The notes under the pieces: model-generated | Told to the model about the DNA's origin: nothing | What the model saw: only the letters and a program-made list of their open reading frames with translations | Databases searched by the model: none | Shown: piece after piece, positions 53,929 through 62,137 of the stretch | How positions within the stretch are numbered: position 1 is the stretch's first letter | Layout: each line of letters opens with the position of its first letter | Made by a program: the position numbers and the translations under genes | DNA from: an uncultured Actinomycetaceae bacterium | Lineage (GTDB): Bacteria > Actinomycetota > Actinomycetes > Actinomycetales > Actinomycetaceae | Direction: 5' to 3' | Assembly (NCBI GenBank): GCA_902464405.1 | Contig: CABQJD010000001.1 | Location: 216,571-280,570 of the forward strand | Length of the DNA: 64,000 nucleotides

Positions 53929-54732
53929 ATGGCGGGATTATTCGTCACTTTTGAAGGCGGTGACGGTGCTGGGAAAAGTACTCAAGTTGCTGCACTTGCT
54001 CGCTCACTCGAAGAGCGTGGTTATCGCGTAATAGTCACGCGAGAGCCTGGCGGGACGAATTTGGGCATTCAGATTCGGCAGCTGTTGCTGCATGGAGAAG
54101 ATGTGGCACCGCGTGCAGAAGCGCTACTTTTTGCGGCTGATAGAGCTCATCACGTTGCAACAAAAATTCTGCCAGCGCTTGAAACGGGTGCGGTTGTAAT
54201 ATCTGATCGATATTTCGATTCTTCTGTGGCATATCAAGGAGGTGCTCGCGCTTTAGACCCGAACGATGTGCGAGATCTTTCCCTGTGGGCTACAAACGGA
54301 TTGCTTCCAGATCTGACTGTGCTGCTCGATGTGCCTGTGATTCAGAGCATCGAACGGGTAGGAGCCAGCCCCGACCGTTTAGAATCAGAGGGGAAAGAAT
54401 TTCACCAGCGCGTGCGGGATTATTTTCTGCAGCTGGCGCAAGCAGAGCCAGAGCGTTTTTTACTGATTAACGGGCGTTTACCAATTAGCGAGATTGCGCA
54501 GCGCGTACTTCACGAAGTTGAAAAAAGGTTGGGCAGCGCTACTAATGAATGTGGCAATACTGCCAATAAGCATGGTGATGGCGCTGCTTGCGATGCCGCC
54601 GCCCGCCATGAGTCATTTATGCCTGAGATATCATCTGCTTGTTTCGAAAAACTATGTGTTGGCGGTGCTGGTGAATCGAACTCTAGTGAGTCGCCACTCT
54701 CTAGTGAGCCTTCGCCCGAGGTGAATACATGA
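53929..54732 (+). CDS. tmk: Thymidylate kinase with C-terminal extension
   Basis: Phosphorylates dTMP to dTDP. The 267-residue protein has P-loop FEGGDGAGKSTQ, the DR motif VTREPGGTNLG and ISDRYFDSSVAYQGGAR, and the LID with GASPDRLESEG. Residues 1-205 are the complete enzyme; the last 60 (from about GSATNECGNTANKHG) are Gly/Ala/Ser/Glu-rich with four cysteines and no family match. Its stop overlaps the holB start by four bases (ATGA). Confidence 0.93.
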   Translation: MAGLFVTFEGGDGAGKSTQVAALARSLEERGYRVIVTREPGGTNLGIQIRQLLLHGEDVAPRAEALLFAADRAHHVATKILPALETGAVVISDRYFDSSVAYQGGARALDPNDVRDLSLWATNGLLPDLTVLLDVPVIQSIERVGASPDRLESEGKEFHQRVRDYFLQLAQAEPERFLLINGRLPISEIAQRVLHEVEKRLGSATNECGNTANKHGDGAACDAAARHESFMPEISSACFEKLCVGGAGESNSSESPLSSEPSPEVNT

Positions 54733-55919
54733 GCGTCTATGAAGAATTGGTTGGGCAGCCTGCGGCGATTGAGGAGATTCGGCGGGCGGCGGCAGCAGCG
54801 CGTTCACTCAATGAAACCACCGCTGCAGCTATGACCCATGCTTGGCTGTTTACAGGTCCGCCAGGATCTGGGCGTTCGTTGGCGGCGAAAGTATTTGCAG
54901 CTGCTCTTGAATGCACAAGTGATATTCCTGGCTGCGGAGAATGCGCCGAATGTAAGGCCGTGATGGGCAATAACCACCCCGATATCACTTGGGTAAGCAC
55001 CGATCTTGTGATGATTAAAGCAGAGGAAGTGCGCCAATACGTCGCCCAATCATATGTGGCTCCCACATCGGGCAGCTACCGAATTTTTATTGTGGAAGAT
55101 GCTGATCGTATGCTTACGCGCACGTCAAACGTGCTGCTCAAAGCTATTGAAGAGCCTGCTCCTCGAACGGTGTGGATGCTGTGCACGGCATCGGCTGCTG
55201 ATCTTTTGCCGACGATTCAATCCCGCACCCGAAACATCAATTTGGTGACGCCAAGCGCTGAGAGCGTTGCCCAGCTTTTGGTTTCTCGTGATGGAGTGGA
55301 GCCAGAGCGTGCCTTGCTTGCTGCGCAAACTGCACAATCACATATCGGTGTGGCTCGAGCACTTGCAACAGATCCTGCAGCTCAAGCATTGCGTTATACG
55401 ACGCTGACAGCTCTTACGGCAATTCGTGGTGTTGGAGACGCCGCTCTTGCAGCCCAACTTTTCCTTGATTCTAAGGCGATGCATATCGGAGAATCGGGCG
55501 TTCAGGAGAAAACCGATATTTCGCCTGATATTGCAGCGCAGATAAAAGAAGAGCAAGAGCGGCGCATGGAGGCCTTAGGTTTGGATCCAAAAGGGAAAAT
55601 GCCTGCCGCCGTCAAAGCTCAAATTAAGGATGAAAAAGACAATCTCAAGCGCCGAAAGACGCGAAGTGAACGAGATATGTTTGATCGTGAATTGATCTAT
55701 ATAGAGTCGTTTTATCGAGATGTGCTGGTAGTGCAGCTCGGCAGCAACGTCTCTCTGATTAACGGTGATTTTCGCGAAGATATCGAGCGTGTTGCCCGCG
55801 ATTCTACTCTGGAGCAAACGATTGCCCGAATGGATGCACTTAATCAAGCGCGCAATAGATTGAATGCAAATGTTGCGCCTGCGTTAGCTTTTGAAGCTGC
55901 ATTGGTACAGCTTTTGTAG
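54729..55919 (+). CDS. holB: DNA polymerase III subunit delta' HolB
   Basis: Clamp-loader subunit, 396 residues, partner of DnaX (21156-24020). AAA+ region with FTGPPGSGRSLAAKVFA (P-loop with R in place of K, as in non-ATP-binding delta'), zinc module CTSDIPGCGECAEC, YRIFIVEDADRMLTRTSNVL and sensor-1 PTIQSRTRNI. Coupled to tmk, the standard tmk-holB pair. Confidence 0.94.
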   Translation: MSVYEELVGQPAAIEEIRRAAAAARSLNETTAAAMTHAWLFTGPPGSGRSLAAKVFAAALECTSDIPGCGECAECKAVMGNNHPDITWVSTDLVMIKAEEVRQYVAQSYVAPTSGSYRIFIVEDADRMLTRTSNVLLKAIEEPAPRTVWMLCTASAADLLPTIQSRTRNINLVTPSAESVAQLLVSRDGVEPERALLAAQTAQSHIGVARALATDPAAQALRYTTLTALTAIRGVGDAALAAQLFLDSKAMHIGESGVQEKTDISPDIAAQIKEEQERRMEALGLDPKGKMPAAVKAQIKDEKDNLKRRKTRSERDMFDRELIYIESFYRDVLVVQLGSNVSLINGDFREDIERVARDSTLEQTIARMDALNQARNRLNANVAPALAFEAALVQLL

Positions 55920-56247
55920 AAGATTGGTTTGTAGAAGCATAGTGTGCTGGTATGTGCCGCGTTTGTGCGCTATTGTGCGGTAACTGTACGTAGGGTTCGT
56001 AGGGTTCACGTCATAATGCTTCGCGTAGTGAGCGATATGAGGTTTATGTGCCGAGCTGTGCGTTGCTTTGTATTGCTTGTGTATGCGCTAAGTTGTGAGT
56101 CAGTTTTTCTTTTGCACGGTAGAGTTGCTGATGGCTTGTATTGGTTCGCTATACCCGTGAGAGAATAAGCCTATGGTGTATCAGAATTGTGACTGTAGGG
56201 TAGCGAGTTTCTCTCGTGAAGTGTGCTTTTCAAAAAGACGCGTATCG
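55920..56247. other. Gene-free interval
   Basis: No supported gene. A 74-codon frame (55944-56168) is Val/Arg/Cys-rich, has no ribosome site and looks like noise. No terminator hairpin with a U-tract was seen after holB. Confidence 0.4.
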
Positions 56248-57795
56248 ATGACGAGATTTATTGCGATTATTGGCGCTCTCGTATGTGTGTTGAGTTCGTG
56301 TGTATTTGGCGGGAAGGCTGGAAATGGTGCTGGCTCGTCGTCACCAGTATCACTGGAACCACGCGCAATTGATGCTCCTATGCCAGAAATCCCCGAGGGT
56401 TTGGGTGCATATTATCGCCAAGGCGTCACGTGGAAAGATTGCAGTGACGATGGTCTTAAGTGCGGGGCATACACTGTGCCGCTCGATTATTCCAACCCTT
56501 CGGAAAAGATAATCCGCATTGCGGCAGTGAAGCGTCCAGCTGACGGTGAGCGTATCGGCACCTTGCTCGTAAACCCAGGAGGTCCTGGCGGCAGCGGGCA
56601 AGATTTGGCGCGAGTGGCAAAGGGATATTTTCCTCGCCCTATTCTTGAGCACTTCGATATTGTCGGCTTCGATCCGCGAGGCGTGAACGATTCTAGCCCG
56701 ATTGACTGCCTAGAAGATAACGAATTGAGCAAACTTGTGGAAGCCAGCCATCCCGATACTCCTGAGGGAAGAGAAGCATCGCGTGCTGATGTTGAGACTT
56801 TTGTTGCAGGATGTGAAAAAAAATCTGGCGATCTTTTGCCGTTTGTGGGAACGGAAAATGCTGCGCGTGATATGGACGTGATTCGCCATGTTGAAGGAGA
56901 TCCGAAGCTATATTATGTGGGCTTTTCTTATGGCACAGAGCTGGGAGCTGAATATGCGGAACTTTTTCCAAAGAATGTAGGCCGTATGGTGCTCGATGGG
57001 GCAATGGCTTCCACGCGCACTAACTTTGAGCAGGCAAAAGAGCAGCTGGTTGGGTTTGAACAAGCTCTCAATACGTATCTTGACGACTGTATCGCTAATA
57101 CGAAAAACTGCCCATTTTCTGGCACACTAGACGAAGCGCGTGCGACAGTGAGTGAGCTTTTTGAAAAAGCCTTGCGCGAGCCACTGAAAACGTCGAAACC
57201 AGACGAGCCGCTTACGGAATCTGGATTGCTCTATGGGATCATCGCTCCGCTCTACACTTCCGATTATAAAACTCTCACCAAAGCCTTTAATGATCTCATC
57301 AATAAAAATGATGCGAGCTTATTTCAGATGCTTTTTGATACCTATTTAGATCGATCTGATGGTGTATTCGCTAATAATTCTTTTGAGGCAAATGTTGCGA
57401 TTACTTGCGCGGATTATCCTGCTGAGGGCACAGAAGATGATTGGATACGGCAGACTAAAGAGCTTTCTGAGGTAGCTCCTGTGTTTGGTCCTGTGTTTGG
57501 GTATGACGATATGATGTGTTCGCGCTGGCCGTATCAGCCTGATCGTAGAGTGGGAAATTTCAAGGCAAGCGGTTCAGATTTGATTGTTGTTGTGGGTACG
57601 AAAGGTGATCCTGCTACCCCTTATTCGTGGGCGCAAGATCTTAGCTCGTCACTAGAAAATGCAACGCTTATCACTTGGGAAGGTGAAGGGCATACTGCAT
57701 ACGGGCGTTCGACAGACTGCGTTAGCGATCCAATCAACGCCTATCTGCTCAATGGCAGTGCGCCTGAGAAGAATCTCGTCTGCCCTGCGCAATAA
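56248..57795 (+). CDS. Secreted alpha/beta-hydrolase, tripeptidyl-aminopeptidase type lipoprotein
   Basis: 515-residue exported hydrolase. Signal peptide MTRFIAIIGALVCVLSSCVF with a lipobox (LSSC), so probably a lipoprotein anchored outside the membrane. Oxyanion region NPGGPGGSG, nucleophile in YVGFSYGTELGAEYA (GFSYG) and C-terminal TAP-like domain with VVVGTKGDPATPYSWA and the catalytic histidine in GEGHTAYGR. This is the SlpD/E, tripeptidyl aminopeptidase family of actinobacteria, likely cleaving tripeptides from extracellular proteins. The frame extends 25 codons upstream but would bury the signal peptide. Confidence 0.88.
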   Translation: MTRFIAIIGALVCVLSSCVFGGKAGNGAGSSSPVSLEPRAIDAPMPEIPEGLGAYYRQGVTWKDCSDDGLKCGAYTVPLDYSNPSEKIIRIAAVKRPADGERIGTLLVNPGGPGGSGQDLARVAKGYFPRPILEHFDIVGFDPRGVNDSSPIDCLEDNELSKLVEASHPDTPEGREASRADVETFVAGCEKKSGDLLPFVGTENAARDMDVIRHVEGDPKLYYVGFSYGTELGAEYAELFPKNVGRMVLDGAMASTRTNFEQAKEQLVGFEQALNTYLDDCIANTKNCPFSGTLDEARATVSELFEKALREPLKTSKPDEPLTESGLLYGIIAPLYTSDYKTLTKAFNDLINKNDASLFQMLFDTYLDRSDGVFANNSFEANVAITCADYPAEGTEDDWIRQTKELSEVAPVFGPVFGYDDMMCSRWPYQPDRRVGNFKASGSDLIVVVGTKGDPATPYSWAQDLSSSLENATLITWEGEGHTAYGRSTDCVSDPINAYLLNGSAPEKNLVCPAQ

Positions 57796-58105
57796 TGCAA
57801 TAGTATTTCTACTCAACAGTTTTTTGCTGCGTATACTTGTATGGATTTCGATTTCTGTGCACATTACGAGACGTTAAGGGATTCTGGCAAACTTTGCTTT
57901 ATTTCGAGGGGAGAGTGAGGGGTTATAAGAGCGTGCACATGTATGTGTTCTATGCTCACACTCCACGCTCTTTCACTCTGCTCGTGTAGAAGCTGGAAAG
58001 CTCATGTGCGTTGCATTTGAAAATAGTGCCAGTTATTAGGTAGATTAGCTACGCTGTGTTTGTTTGTGTATCGGCTACGGTAAACATTCCAAACATTTTA
58101 GGCAC
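57796..58105. other. Gene-free interval with terminator hairpin
   Basis: Contains the stem AAGAGCGTG (57927-57935) / CACGCTCTT (57964-57972), extended outside by AGAGTGA / TCACTCT, about 130 bases past the peptidase stop; a plausible terminator without a strong U-tract. Nothing else recognised before tRNA-Thr. Confidence 0.45.
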
Positions 58106-58181
58106 GCCGCCTTAGCTCAGTCGGCAGAGCGATTCACTCGTAATGAATAGGTCGAGAGTTCGATTCTCTCAGGCGGCTCCA
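58106..58181 (+). tRNA. tRNA-Thr (anticodon CGT), integration site
   Basis: Acceptor GCCGCCT / AGGCGGC, D-arm TAGCTCAGTCGGCAGAGC, anticodon stem ATTCA / TGAAT around loop CTCGTAA, T-arm GAGAGTTCGATTCTC, encoded CCA at 58179-58181. Its 3' end begins the repeat that recurs at 61531, so it serves as the attachment site of the elements downstream. Confidence 0.95.
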
Positions 58182-58270
58182 CTTAGACGTCGGATGTGAT
58201 AAGTACCCTTTTGCGTTAGCGAGTACGCCCCAAGGGGGTGTGGAAAACCGTCTGCGTTAGCGGATACAGA
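58177..58270 (+). repeat. Left end repeat of element 1 (attachment region at tRNA-Thr)
   Basis: The 19-base core CTCCACTTAGACGTCGGAT followed after one base by TGATAAGTA is repeated at 61531-61559. The likeness continues for about 90 bases: TTGCGTTAGYGAGTA, a G-run, GGAAAA and TGCGTTAGCGG occur in both, at roughly 80 percent identity by eye. The tRNA 3' end is the first five bases of the repeat. Confidence 0.75.
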
Positions 58271-59876
58271 TTCTTCTACTTTGCCAGTGTTCAATGAGCC
58301 ATCGGTCGTGGCTCGCGATAATTAATGTCCCCGACCATTTTGTTAATGCTTCCTCAAGGACTTCCATGGAGACTAGATCGAGGTAATTTGTTGGTTCGTC
58401 GATGATGAGGATGACAGGGGTCGAGGCAATAGCTACTGCGATTTGGGCTCGGCGTTGGTTACCTGCCGATAATTTTGGGATGGACGTGGACCACATTGAC
58501 GGGTGTAAGATACCTTTCCCAGCTTCACCTATTCCTCTAAGCCAGACATCGGTGTTGAATCCTGGGTCGTTTTCTTTGGGTAGTCGCTGGGGAACCAGGC
58601 TGACTGGTTTGCCGCGCGTGATCGTCCCGCTTGTCTCGGCCTTGGCAGGTGGTTGTGCGGTGTAAATCCAGTTCAATAACGTACTTTTCCCAGATCCGTT
58701 TGGACCGGTGACAAGCAAGTGCTCGCCGTAAGCGAGATCGAAACTGACAGCTGCAAGCCGTTGCTTTACCGTTGCTTGCCTGGCGGATACCGCGATCCCT
58801 GCGCGATCTGATGGTTGTTCAAACTGTAACGACAAGTCATAGTTACGAGGTTTGCGCACCTCTTGGTCGACTAAGACTTGTAATCGCTTGTCGTCGTTAC
58901 GCATCCTGCGTTCAGCCGTAGCGGCTGCACGGTCTGCAAAAAACTTCTTTGCTTTCCCCTCAGCTTTGGCTAGCCGCACGCCGCCAGAAGTAATCTTTCT
59001 GGCTTCCTGCTTGTGTTTTCTTAACTTACGTTTTTCGGCTTGTTGAAGTGCATGTATATCGGCGTATTTGCGTTGGGCTTCTGATTTCTCGGATAAATAG
59101 TTGGAATAGTTTCCCGCGCACCGATAAAGGCCTTTTACTTCGCCGCTTCCGTCAGCTTTAGCCAGCGCATCCCACACCTGCGTGTCCATGTCGTAAATAA
59201 CCGTTGCGGTGTCTTCGATGAAAGCCCGATCATGGCTGCTCATCAGCACCGGGCCGTTCCAGCTAGTGATTGTTTTTGCAAGGAAGCCGATTGCTTCGCC
59301 GTCGAGATGGTTGGTGGGCTCATCTAAAATCAACGCTTTAGGTTTCATGATGAGAGTGGCTGCCAGTTCAAGGCGGGCACGTTGGCTAGGAGACAGTGTG
59401 CCCAGACTACGCATTGACCCCATGAATAGCCCTAGACCGATTCCGTCCATAACCTCAGCGACCCGAGCATCTAGCGCCCAAATGTCGAGGCTTGCCATTT
59501 GGGCAAGCAATCGGTCGTATTCCCGGCTCACCTCATCAGGAGCAAAATCGCTCTCCAGTCGGGTAGAGGCAGCATAAAACTGGGTAGCAATAGTTCGCAG
59601 CGAACTAAGTGCAGAATCGAGATAGTCTTCGACCGTTCCGTTGGATTCTTCAATAACCGGAACGCGGAAAAGCTCAGGCTCCACACCGTCGAATTTGACT
59701 GTTCCTGTCTCCGGCATCAGGTCGCCTGATGCGATGCGAAGCAGCGTGGTTTTGCCACACCCGTTGGGCCCGATCAGGCAGGCGCGTTCGCCGTCACCGA
59801 CATGCAAACTGATGTGATCTAACAGCGGTACAGATGAGTAAGAAAAAGAAATATTATCGAGGTTGATTGTAGACAT
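58257..59876 (-). CDS. ABC-F family ATPase (putative ribosome-protection / drug-resistance type)
   Basis: 539-residue soluble protein with two ABC domains and no membrane part. Domain 1: Walker A LIGPNGCGKTTLLR, signature LSPSQRARLEL, Walker B ALILDEPTNHLD. A long charged linker (about residues 240-330, YSNYLSEKSEAQRKYADIH then Lys/Arg-rich) precedes domain 2: GPNGSGKSTLLNW, LSAGNQRRAQIAVA, LIIDEPTNYLD. Both signatures deviate from LSGGQ, as in antibiotic-resistance ABC-F proteins (e.g. the macrolide-resistance ABC-F group of actinomycetes); the antibiotic class cannot be read off. The stop codon lies inside the element end repeat. The 5' leader folds over the start (see 59879-59936). Cargo of element 1. 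Confidence 0.88.
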   Translation of the reverse strand: MSTINLDNISFSYSSVPLLDHISLHVGDGERACLIGPNGCGKTTLLRIASGDLMPETGTVKFDGVEPELFRVPVIEESNGTVEDYLDSALSSLRTIATQFYAASTRLESDFAPDEVSREYDRLLAQMASLDIWALDARVAEVMDGIGLGLFMGSMRSLGTLSPSQRARLELAATLIMKPKALILDEPTNHLDGEAIGFLAKTITSWNGPVLMSSHDRAFIEDTATVIYDMDTQVWDALAKADGSGEVKGLYRCAGNYSNYLSEKSEAQRKYADIHALQQAEKRKLRKHKQEARKITSGGVRLAKAEGKAKKFFADRAAATAERRMRNDDKRLQVLVDQEVRKPRNYDLSLQFEQPSDRAGIAVSARQATVKQRLAAVSFDLAYGEHLLVTGPNGSGKSTLLNWIYTAQPPAKAETSGTITRGKPVSLVPQRLPKENDPGFNTDVWLRGIGEAGKGILHPSMWSTSIPKLSAGNQRRAQIAVAIASTPVILIIDEPTNYLDLVSMEVLEEALTKWSGTLIIASHDRWLIEHWQSRRICIR

Positions 59877-59878
59877 AA

Positions 59879-59936
59879 TGATCTCTAGGACGCAACGGTA
59901 GATGGGTAGCGTCTCAGCTGGGCTGAGTAGAGATCA
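59879..59936 (-). promoter_or_regulatory. Folded leader of the ABC-F gene
   Basis: On the minus strand a perfect 9-bp pair TGATCTCTA (59936-59928) / TAGAGATCA (59887-59879) encloses two smaller hairpins, CTCAGC-CCA-GCTGAG (59927-59913) and GACGC / GCGTC (59913-59889). The right arm ends two bases before the ABC-F start and contains its weak ribosome site; the left arm lies inside the last codons of the small upstream frame. This is the layout of translational attenuation. Confidence 0.6.
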
Positions 59937-60141
59937 CAAAGTCATCGGAACATAACCCCTCGATGCTAAAAACACGACTGGCGTCAAGCACGCCGCTTTC
60001 ATTAATTCTAACTGATTCGTTGTTTGGTAGCCACAGAACCGCAGTTACGCCGCTTTTTTCTCCAGCCCTAATCAAATAGCTGAAATATCCAGCGCTCGGA
60101 TAATTCCAATTGCACGTTGAAAAATCGATAACTACAATCAT
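59914..60141 (-). CDS. Small frame upstream of ABC-F, possible leader ORF
   Basis: 75-codon frame starting MIVVIDFSTCNWNYPSAGYF; composition is protein-like but no family was recognised and the ribosome site is weak. Its last codons (VIST) form the left arm of the leader stem and its stop lies in the inner hairpin, 37 bases before the ABC-F start. It may therefore be a regulatory upstream frame, or a small cargo protein in the same transcript. Divergent from the RhuM gene. Confidence 0.45.
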   Translation of the reverse strand: MIVVIDFSTCNWNYPSAGYFSYLIRAGEKSGVTAVLWLPNNESVRINESGVLDASRVFSIEGLCSDDFVISTQPS

Positions 60142-60227
60142 TGGTAAATGCGCTGCGATTCGGTTGCTGACCAGCTACTGCAAATCGCCTAGTGGTCGAT
60201 CTCATCACTCGTGCGGAAGGGAGCGTC

Positions 60228-61277
60228 ATGGCCGCAGAAGACATTAGTCGAACTGACGAGCCCAATAGACAGATGCTGATCTACCAGAGCCCAGAGAACA
60301 CTGTACGTATCGAGGTCCGACTTGAGGGTGAGACGGTTTGGCTTACGCAGCAGCAGATGGCGGAGCTTTTTCAAAGTTCAAGGTCTAACATTGTCGAGCA
60401 CATTGGAAACATCTACGCTGAGGGTGAACTTGATGAGGAGGCAACCTGTCGGGGTTTCCGACAGGTTCGCCGTGAGGGTAGCCGCAACGTGGCGAGGACG
60501 CTGCCTCACTACAACCTAGACATGATTATTTCCCTGGGATATCGGGTCAAATCCAAGACTGCTACGCAATTTAGACGTTGGGCAACCGAGAGACTGAAAG
60601 AGTACCTCATCAAGGGCTTCACCCTAGATGATGAGCGACTTAAGAACCTTGGTGGTGGATCGTATTGGTACGAGCTTCTCGAGCGGATCCGCGATATCCG
60701 TTCGTCGGAGAAAGTGATGTACCGACAAGTGCTGGATCTATACGCAACTAGTGTTGACTATGACCCGAAGAGCGCGGAATCGATCGCTTTTTTCAAGATG
60801 GTTCAGAACAAGTTGCATTACGCTACCCACGGACACACAGCGGCGGAAATCATTTATAGCCGAGCCGATGCTACCAAACCTTTCATGGGCTTAACGACTT
60901 TCAAGGGCAACCAGCCTACTTTTGCAGAGACCAAGGTGGCCAAGAACTATTTGACGGAAGACGAATTAAAGGTGCTAAATCGTCTAGTTTCTGGTTACTT
61001 CGATTTTGCTGAAGTGCAGGCTATGAATCACCATCCGATGTACATGAGCGACTACGTCGAGCATCTTGACAATATTCTGGCAGCAACTGGGCAACAGCAG
61101 CTTCAAGGGGCAGGAAAAGTCAGCCACCAGAAAGCGATTGACAAGGCAACTGCTGAGTACCGTAAATATCAAGTACAGACACCTTCACAGGTCGAGAAGG
61201 ACTACCTGGAAACCATTAAAGGGCTTGAATCAAGGGCCAAAAAGGCCGATCATGACATTCCTGATTCCGACGGATAA
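60228..61277 (+). CDS. RhuM-family protein
   Basis: 349-residue protein of the virulence RhuM family, often found in genomic islands and near defence genes. The N-terminus has a beta segment TVRIEVRLEGETVWL and a helix-turn-helix-like WLTQQQMAELFQSSRSNIVEHI; the middle contains MIISLGYRVKSKTATQFRRWATERL, the family hallmark, and the C-terminus a helical tail. AAGGGAG precedes the ATG at 60228; the frame is open to 60192. The biochemical role of RhuM is unknown. Cargo of element 1, divergent from the ABC-F unit. Confidence 0.88.
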   Translation: MAAEDISRTDEPNRQMLIYQSPENTVRIEVRLEGETVWLTQQQMAELFQSSRSNIVEHIGNIYAEGELDEEATCRGFRQVRREGSRNVARTLPHYNLDMIISLGYRVKSKTATQFRRWATERLKEYLIKGFTLDDERLKNLGGGSYWYELLERIRDIRSSEKVMYRQVLDLYATSVDYDPKSAESIAFFKMVQNKLHYATHGHTAAEIIYSRADATKPFMGLTTFKGNQPTFAETKVAKNYLTEDELKVLNRLVSGYFDFAEVQAMNHHPMYMSDYVEHLDNILAATGQQQLQGAGKVSHQKAIDKATAEYRKYQVQTPSQVEKDYLETIKGLESRAKKADHDIPDSDG

Positions 61278-61411
61278 GTAGAATTCAAGAAGACGTGAAG
61301 ACAGATAACTCGTTGACATTGTCCGCACCCCCTGATGTCGAACTAGCTGGCGGAAGGCAAGAATCGCCCCCGCTAGCCAAAACGTGCTTCGGAATCCGAA
61401 AGAAGAGAATT

Positions 61412-61539
61412 ACCCGTGATGGGGTAATGAGGCCCACAAAACTTGCCGAATTGATCTTGAAAACAAAAACCTCCTACTCAGCGGAAGGTTCTCGTTCTCA
61501 CGTAACAGTTATCAAATCCGACGTCTTTGTCTCCACTTA
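61412..61539 (+). repeat. Right end repeat of element 1
   Basis: Homologous to 63183-63311: both contain CCGTGATGGG, GAATTG, GAAAAC and then ATCAAATCCGACGTCTT followed after four bases by TCCACTT. The last part overlaps the left-end core of element 2, and ATCAAATCCGACGTCT / AGACGTCGGATTTGAT forms a 16-bp inverted repeat around 12 bases. Confidence 0.65.
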
Positions 61540-61620
61540 GACGTCGGATTTGATAAGTAGGCGTTTGCGTTAGTGAGTATCGCTTAGGGGGGGGGAAAAT
61601 CGTTTGCGTTAGCGGGTTTG
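61531..61620 (+). repeat. Left end repeat of element 2
   Basis: Second copy of the tRNA-proximal repeat at 58177-58270, beginning CTCCACTTAGACGTCGGAT. Only the last five bases of tRNA-Thr (CTCCA) are reproduced, so it does not restore a tRNA. Confidence 0.75.
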
Positions 61621-61780
61621 GGTTTTACGTTACCTAGTATCTTGTTTTCCCTGTTCGGATATGGTTTTGGGGTTTAACTCGCTAACGGAGATGAAAAATG
61701 TGCCTAGCTGACTCGGCGTTAATGGTGGGTAAGTGGTGTAGGTTCGAGCCTGGTGCTCCATCCGTGTTTAGGGCGTGGGA

Positions 61781-62026
61781 TCAGAGATTGACCTTGATTT
61801 CTTTCCCGGTTCTGAAAATGAACCAGATTTGGTTTGCGCTGATGATGGCATGGTCGATCAGGGCGTTCCATTGACAGGTCTGGAAGTGCTCGATGGGTTT
61901 GCCAGCTAGCTGGGAGTAGGCGGTTTTGATCGCGGTGGTCTTGGCGTTTTCGGCTGTTATCTGTGCGTCGATGGTCTGTTTGCTGATAGCTTGGATTACT
62001 TTGTGGGTAATCCAGCGTTTTAACAT
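61781..62026 (-). pseudogene. C-terminal remnant of a serine recombinase
   Basis: 81-codon frame MLKRWITHKVIQAISKQTID ... WNALIDHAIISANQIWFIFR then TGKEIKVNL. The last 30 residues follow the pattern W..LID.V.V..N.I.F.FR.G.EI.V at the end of large serine recombinases. A stop codon lies just upstream in frame and no catalytic domain is present, so it is a fragment. It is the only trace of a recombination enzyme in the two elements. Confidence 0.5.
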
Positions 62027-62137
62027 TCGCGACTAGAAGCCCGTCGGTTGCTTGTGATATCCTGATACTAATCGTTCAGCCCGCTGTGACCTTTGGTTGC
62101 AGACGGGCTGGATTTCTTTCTGCCAGTAGGGGTGCAG

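Larger units (their letters stand above)
61278..61780. other. Junction between the two tandem elements
   Basis: Holds the right end of element 1 and the left end of element 2. An 81-codon frame (61295-61540) runs through the repeats and is probably not a gene because the homologous right end of element 2 is not coding. A run of nine G at 61587-61595 and GTTTAACTCGCTAACGG near 61671 are also present. No other feature. Confidence 0.55.

Noticed and set aside
55944..56168. 74-codon plus-strand frame after holB
   Set aside because: No ribosome site, odd Val/Arg/Cys composition, no domain; treated as noise.
61295..61540. 81-codon frame at the end of element 1
   Set aside because: Runs through the right-end repeat; the homologous repeat at 63183-63311 is not coding, so the frame is probably accidental.
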